A stretch of DNA of 64,000 nt from Chitinibacter bivalviorum (GTDB lineage Bacteria > Pseudomonadota > Gammaproteobacteria > Burkholderiales > Chitinibacteraceae), in the NCBI RefSeq assembly GCF_013403565.1, contig NZ_CP058627.1, positions 2,170,001 through 2,234,000 on the forward strand, in the 5' to 3' direction. The translations under genes and the position numbers were made by a program. The first letter of the stretch is position 1. Every line of letters starts with the position of its first letter. Under the pieces are notes generated by a model. That model was given only the letters and a program-made list of their open reading frames with translations, was not told the DNA's origin and did not search any database. Of the stretch, positions 62,269-64,000 are shown one piece after another.

Positions 62269-62410
62269 GATGTTTCATCCCAATAGATTCATCGAGGCGT
62301 TATAAATCCATACTTCATATAGGGGTTTTAGTGCCTACACACACCTGAAATCAAATATTTATTCATTATTTTTCTTACATAGATCAGGGATACGTGGCGA
62401 AAAAATGAGC

Positions 62411-62444
62411 AAAAAAAACCGCACCGGCATAAAGCACAGTGCGG
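62411..62444 (-). terminator. Terminator of fba
   Basis: The stem CCGCAC/GTGCGG with a 14-base loop is followed on the minus strand by T8. It lies 30 bases beyond the aldolase stop. Confidence 0.75.
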
Positions 62445-62473
62445 CAGAGGATGGAGACGGTAATACCTGATCG

Positions 62474-63535
62474 CTAGGCGACCAAGGTCAAAATCGGGGG
62501 TTTGTATTTTTGCTGCATTTTTTCGAGCGGCATCGGTTTGATTTTGTCGGCCATGCCTGAGCAGCCAAAATCAACATAGCGCGCACGGCAAACGGCACTC
62601 ATTGCGCTAATGGCCGGCTTCAAATACTGGCGAGGGTCGAAATCGGCCGGGTTTTCGGCAAAATGTTTACGGATCGCCGCGGTCATCGCCAGGCGCAAGT
62701 CAGTATCGATATTGATTTTGCGCACCCCCCAGCGAATAGCGCGCTGGATTTCCTCAATCGGCACGCCCCAAGTTGGCTTGAGATCACCGCCGTACTTGCG
62801 GATCATATCGAGCAAATCTTGCGGCACGCTGGAGCTGCCATGCATCACCAGATGGGTATTGGGAATCGTGTCGTGAATGGCTTTCACGCGCTCGATGTCG
62901 AGCACCGCGCCGGTCGGTGGTGCAGAAAATTTATACGCGCCATGGCTAGTGCCAATCGCGATGGCCAAGGCATCAACGTGCGTGGCTTCGACAAATTCTT
63001 TGGCTTGCCAAGGATCAGTGAGCATTTCTGCGTGGCTTAGTGTCCGATTTGCGCCAACGCCATCTTCAGCCTCGCCCATGCCAGTATCGAGCCGGCCCAG
63101 ACAGCCAATTTCACCTTCGACTGAAACACCACAAGCATGCGCCATGCGTACCACTTCTTGCGTGACCGCGATGTTGTATTCGTAGCTACTCGGGGTTTTG
63201 CCATCGTCGAGCAGCGAGCCATCCATCATGACGCTGCTAAAGCCATGCTTAATCGCCGTGAGGCACACCGAAGGGCTCGTGCCATGATCTTGGTGCATCA
63301 CAATCGGTAAATGCGGGAAACTGGCCAAAGCGCCTTCGATCAACTGCTTGAGAAACAGCTCGCCAGCATATTTGCGCGCACCTGCACTGGCCTGCAGGAT
63401 AACTGGGCTACGTGTGGCATCGGCGGCCTGCAAAATGGCCTGCACTTGCTCCAGATTATTGACGTTAAAGGCAGGAACGCCATAACCATGGTCGGCGGCG
63501 TGATCGAGAACTTGGCGAAGCGATACAAGTGGCAT
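62474..63535 (-). CDS. fba: Class II fructose-1,6-bisphosphate aldolase
   Basis: The enzyme interconverts fructose 1,6-bisphosphate and two triose phosphates. The 353-residue protein has the zinc and catalytic motifs [32 protein letters not shown] and MHGSSSVPQ. The C-terminal [10 protein letters not shown] marks the Calvin-type subgroup. The ATG at 63535 follows AAGGGAAAAACGC; a longer frame is not needed. Confidence 0.95.
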   Translation of the reverse strand: MPLVSLRQVLDHAADHGYGVPAFNVNNLEQVQAILQAADATRSPVILQASAGARKYAGELFLKQLIEGALASFPHLPIVMHQDHGTSPSVCLTAIKHGFSSVMMDGSLLDDGKTPSSYEYNIAVTQEVVRMAHACGVSVEGEIGCLGRLDTGMGEAEDGVGANRTLSHAEMLTDPWQAKEFVEATHVDALAIAIGTSHGAYKFSAPPTGAVLDIERVKAIHDTIPNTHLVMHGSSSVPQDLLDMIRKYGGDLKPTWGVPIEEIQRAIRWGVRKINIDTDLRLAMTAAIRKHFAENPADFDPRQYLKPAISAMSAVCRARYVDFGCSGMADKIKPMPLEKMQQKYKPPILTLVA

Positions 63536-63611
63536 GCGTTTTTCCCTTATGCTGCGTTGCGACATGACCCCACTGTAAACAGGGCTTAGCCGCAACTCAA
63601 ATAAGGGATTT

Positions 63612-63660
63612 CAGCATTGGTAAAACACCTGAAACCAATTGATTTTAATAAGTAATACCA
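63612..63660. repeat. 49-bp intergenic repeat, degenerate copy 10
   Basis: It starts AGCATTGG-like and ends TAATACCA, with the standard spacing of 45 bases between GCAT and ATAC. It lies between fba and the last gene. Confidence 0.4.
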
Positions 63661-63740
63661 ATTATATTGTTCGCGCAGCATAGGTTGACGTTTGCTTGAT
63701 GCTCGCAGTGCAAACATCAACCCATTTCGGGCATCACGAT

Positions 63741-64000
63741 TTATTTCGGGAGTGCCGCTTTGATTAACAGCTCTAATTGCTCTGGCGACACATCGGGCGC
63801 AAAACCTGCGCCACCCATGCCATCCGCTTTAAATATAATCGGCACAGCAAATTGCTTGCCGCAGGCCTGACCGATCCAGATTTCCTGCCACTGACCGCGA
63901 ATCATTTTGTATTGCTTGGGTTTATCAAGCTGCAGCGTGAGATATTCGCCGCCCGTCACGGGCTTGCCGATTTTGAAATCGACAGGTTTGATGTTTTCAT
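63741..64000 (-). CDS. Hypothetical protein, N-terminal part beyond the window
   Basis: The frame is open to the window edge and ends at a TAA at 63741. The visible 86 residues read as a compact domain (FKIGKPVTGGEYLTLQLDKP near the start, then GAGFAPDVSPEQLELLIKAA at the end). A GTG inside it would give 72 residues, but similarity in pattern continues upstream, so the gene is probably longer. It is not recognised; a periplasmic or metal-trafficking role is only a guess. Confidence 0.6.
   Translation of the reverse strand, partial: ENIKPVDFKIGKPVTGGEYLTLQLDKPKQYKMIRGQWQEIWIGQACGKQFAVPIIFKADGMGGAGFAPDVSPEQLELLIKAALPK

Overview
The window looks like the chromosome of a betaproteobacterium of the Neisseriales, perhaps close to Chitinibacter or Deefgea (inference from gene content and order; no database was searched). 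Supporting blocks are lptD-surA-pdxA-rsmA; a divergent pair topA-smg-dprA-LysM / def-fmt-rsmB; rsmB-DUF4390-ntrY-ntrX-trkA-trkH; and yafS-like/rnhA/gloB/mltD.

Layout. 1-5.1 kb: end of lptD, surA, pdxA, rsmA, a polar amino acid ABC ATPase and a solute-binding protein. 5.1-7.7 kb: a GAF/PAS/GGDEF/EAL protein. 7.8-12.9 kb (minus): topA, smg, dprA and a LysM protein. 13.0-22.9 kb (plus): def, fmt, rsmB, a DUF4390 protein, the NtrY/NtrX two-component system and the TrkA/TrkH potassium system. 23.0-27.3 kb: a LysE exporter, a diguanylate cyclase, mpl and nadA. 27.5-28.2 kb: four identical tRNA-Gly genes, tRNA-Cys and tRNA-Leu.

28.2-40.3 kb is an integrated element of about 12.1 kb, bounded by a 14-bp duplication of the tRNA-Leu 3' end. 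It has a tyrosine integrase, an AlpA-type regulator, a large primase-helicase, an Ash-like ORF and several small genes. It has no capsid, terminase or tail genes, but carries two genes that resemble podovirus internal (DNA ejection) proteins inside the same tightly packed operon. Two inverted copies of an origin-like module (DnaA box flanked by CTCTAC-rich palindromes) lie about 7 kb apart, one inside the primase gene. I read it as a P4-like phage satellite carrying its own ejection-type proteins.

40.4-47.0 kb is an arsenic resistance region: arsR-acr3-phosphatase on plus and arsC-gapdh on minus, with arsJ further along the same strand. GAPDH and ArsJ together make and export 1-arseno-3-phosphoglycerate; ArsC and Acr3 handle arsenate reduction and arsenite efflux. 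47-56.5 kb: a small ORF, rnhA, a yafS-like methyltransferase, gloB, mltD, a DUF2339 membrane protein, an S41 protease and a lipoprotein. 56.7-64 kb: a LOG-family protein, an intact IS30-family element, a succinate-semialdehyde dehydrogenase, a chemoreceptor, class II fructose-bisphosphate aldolase and a gene cut by the window end.

Scattered between host genes are about ten copies of a repeat that is always 49 bp long, has inverted ends (GGGTAT...ATACCC) and a variable AT-rich middle, often starting within six bases of a stop codon. I do not recognise this family.
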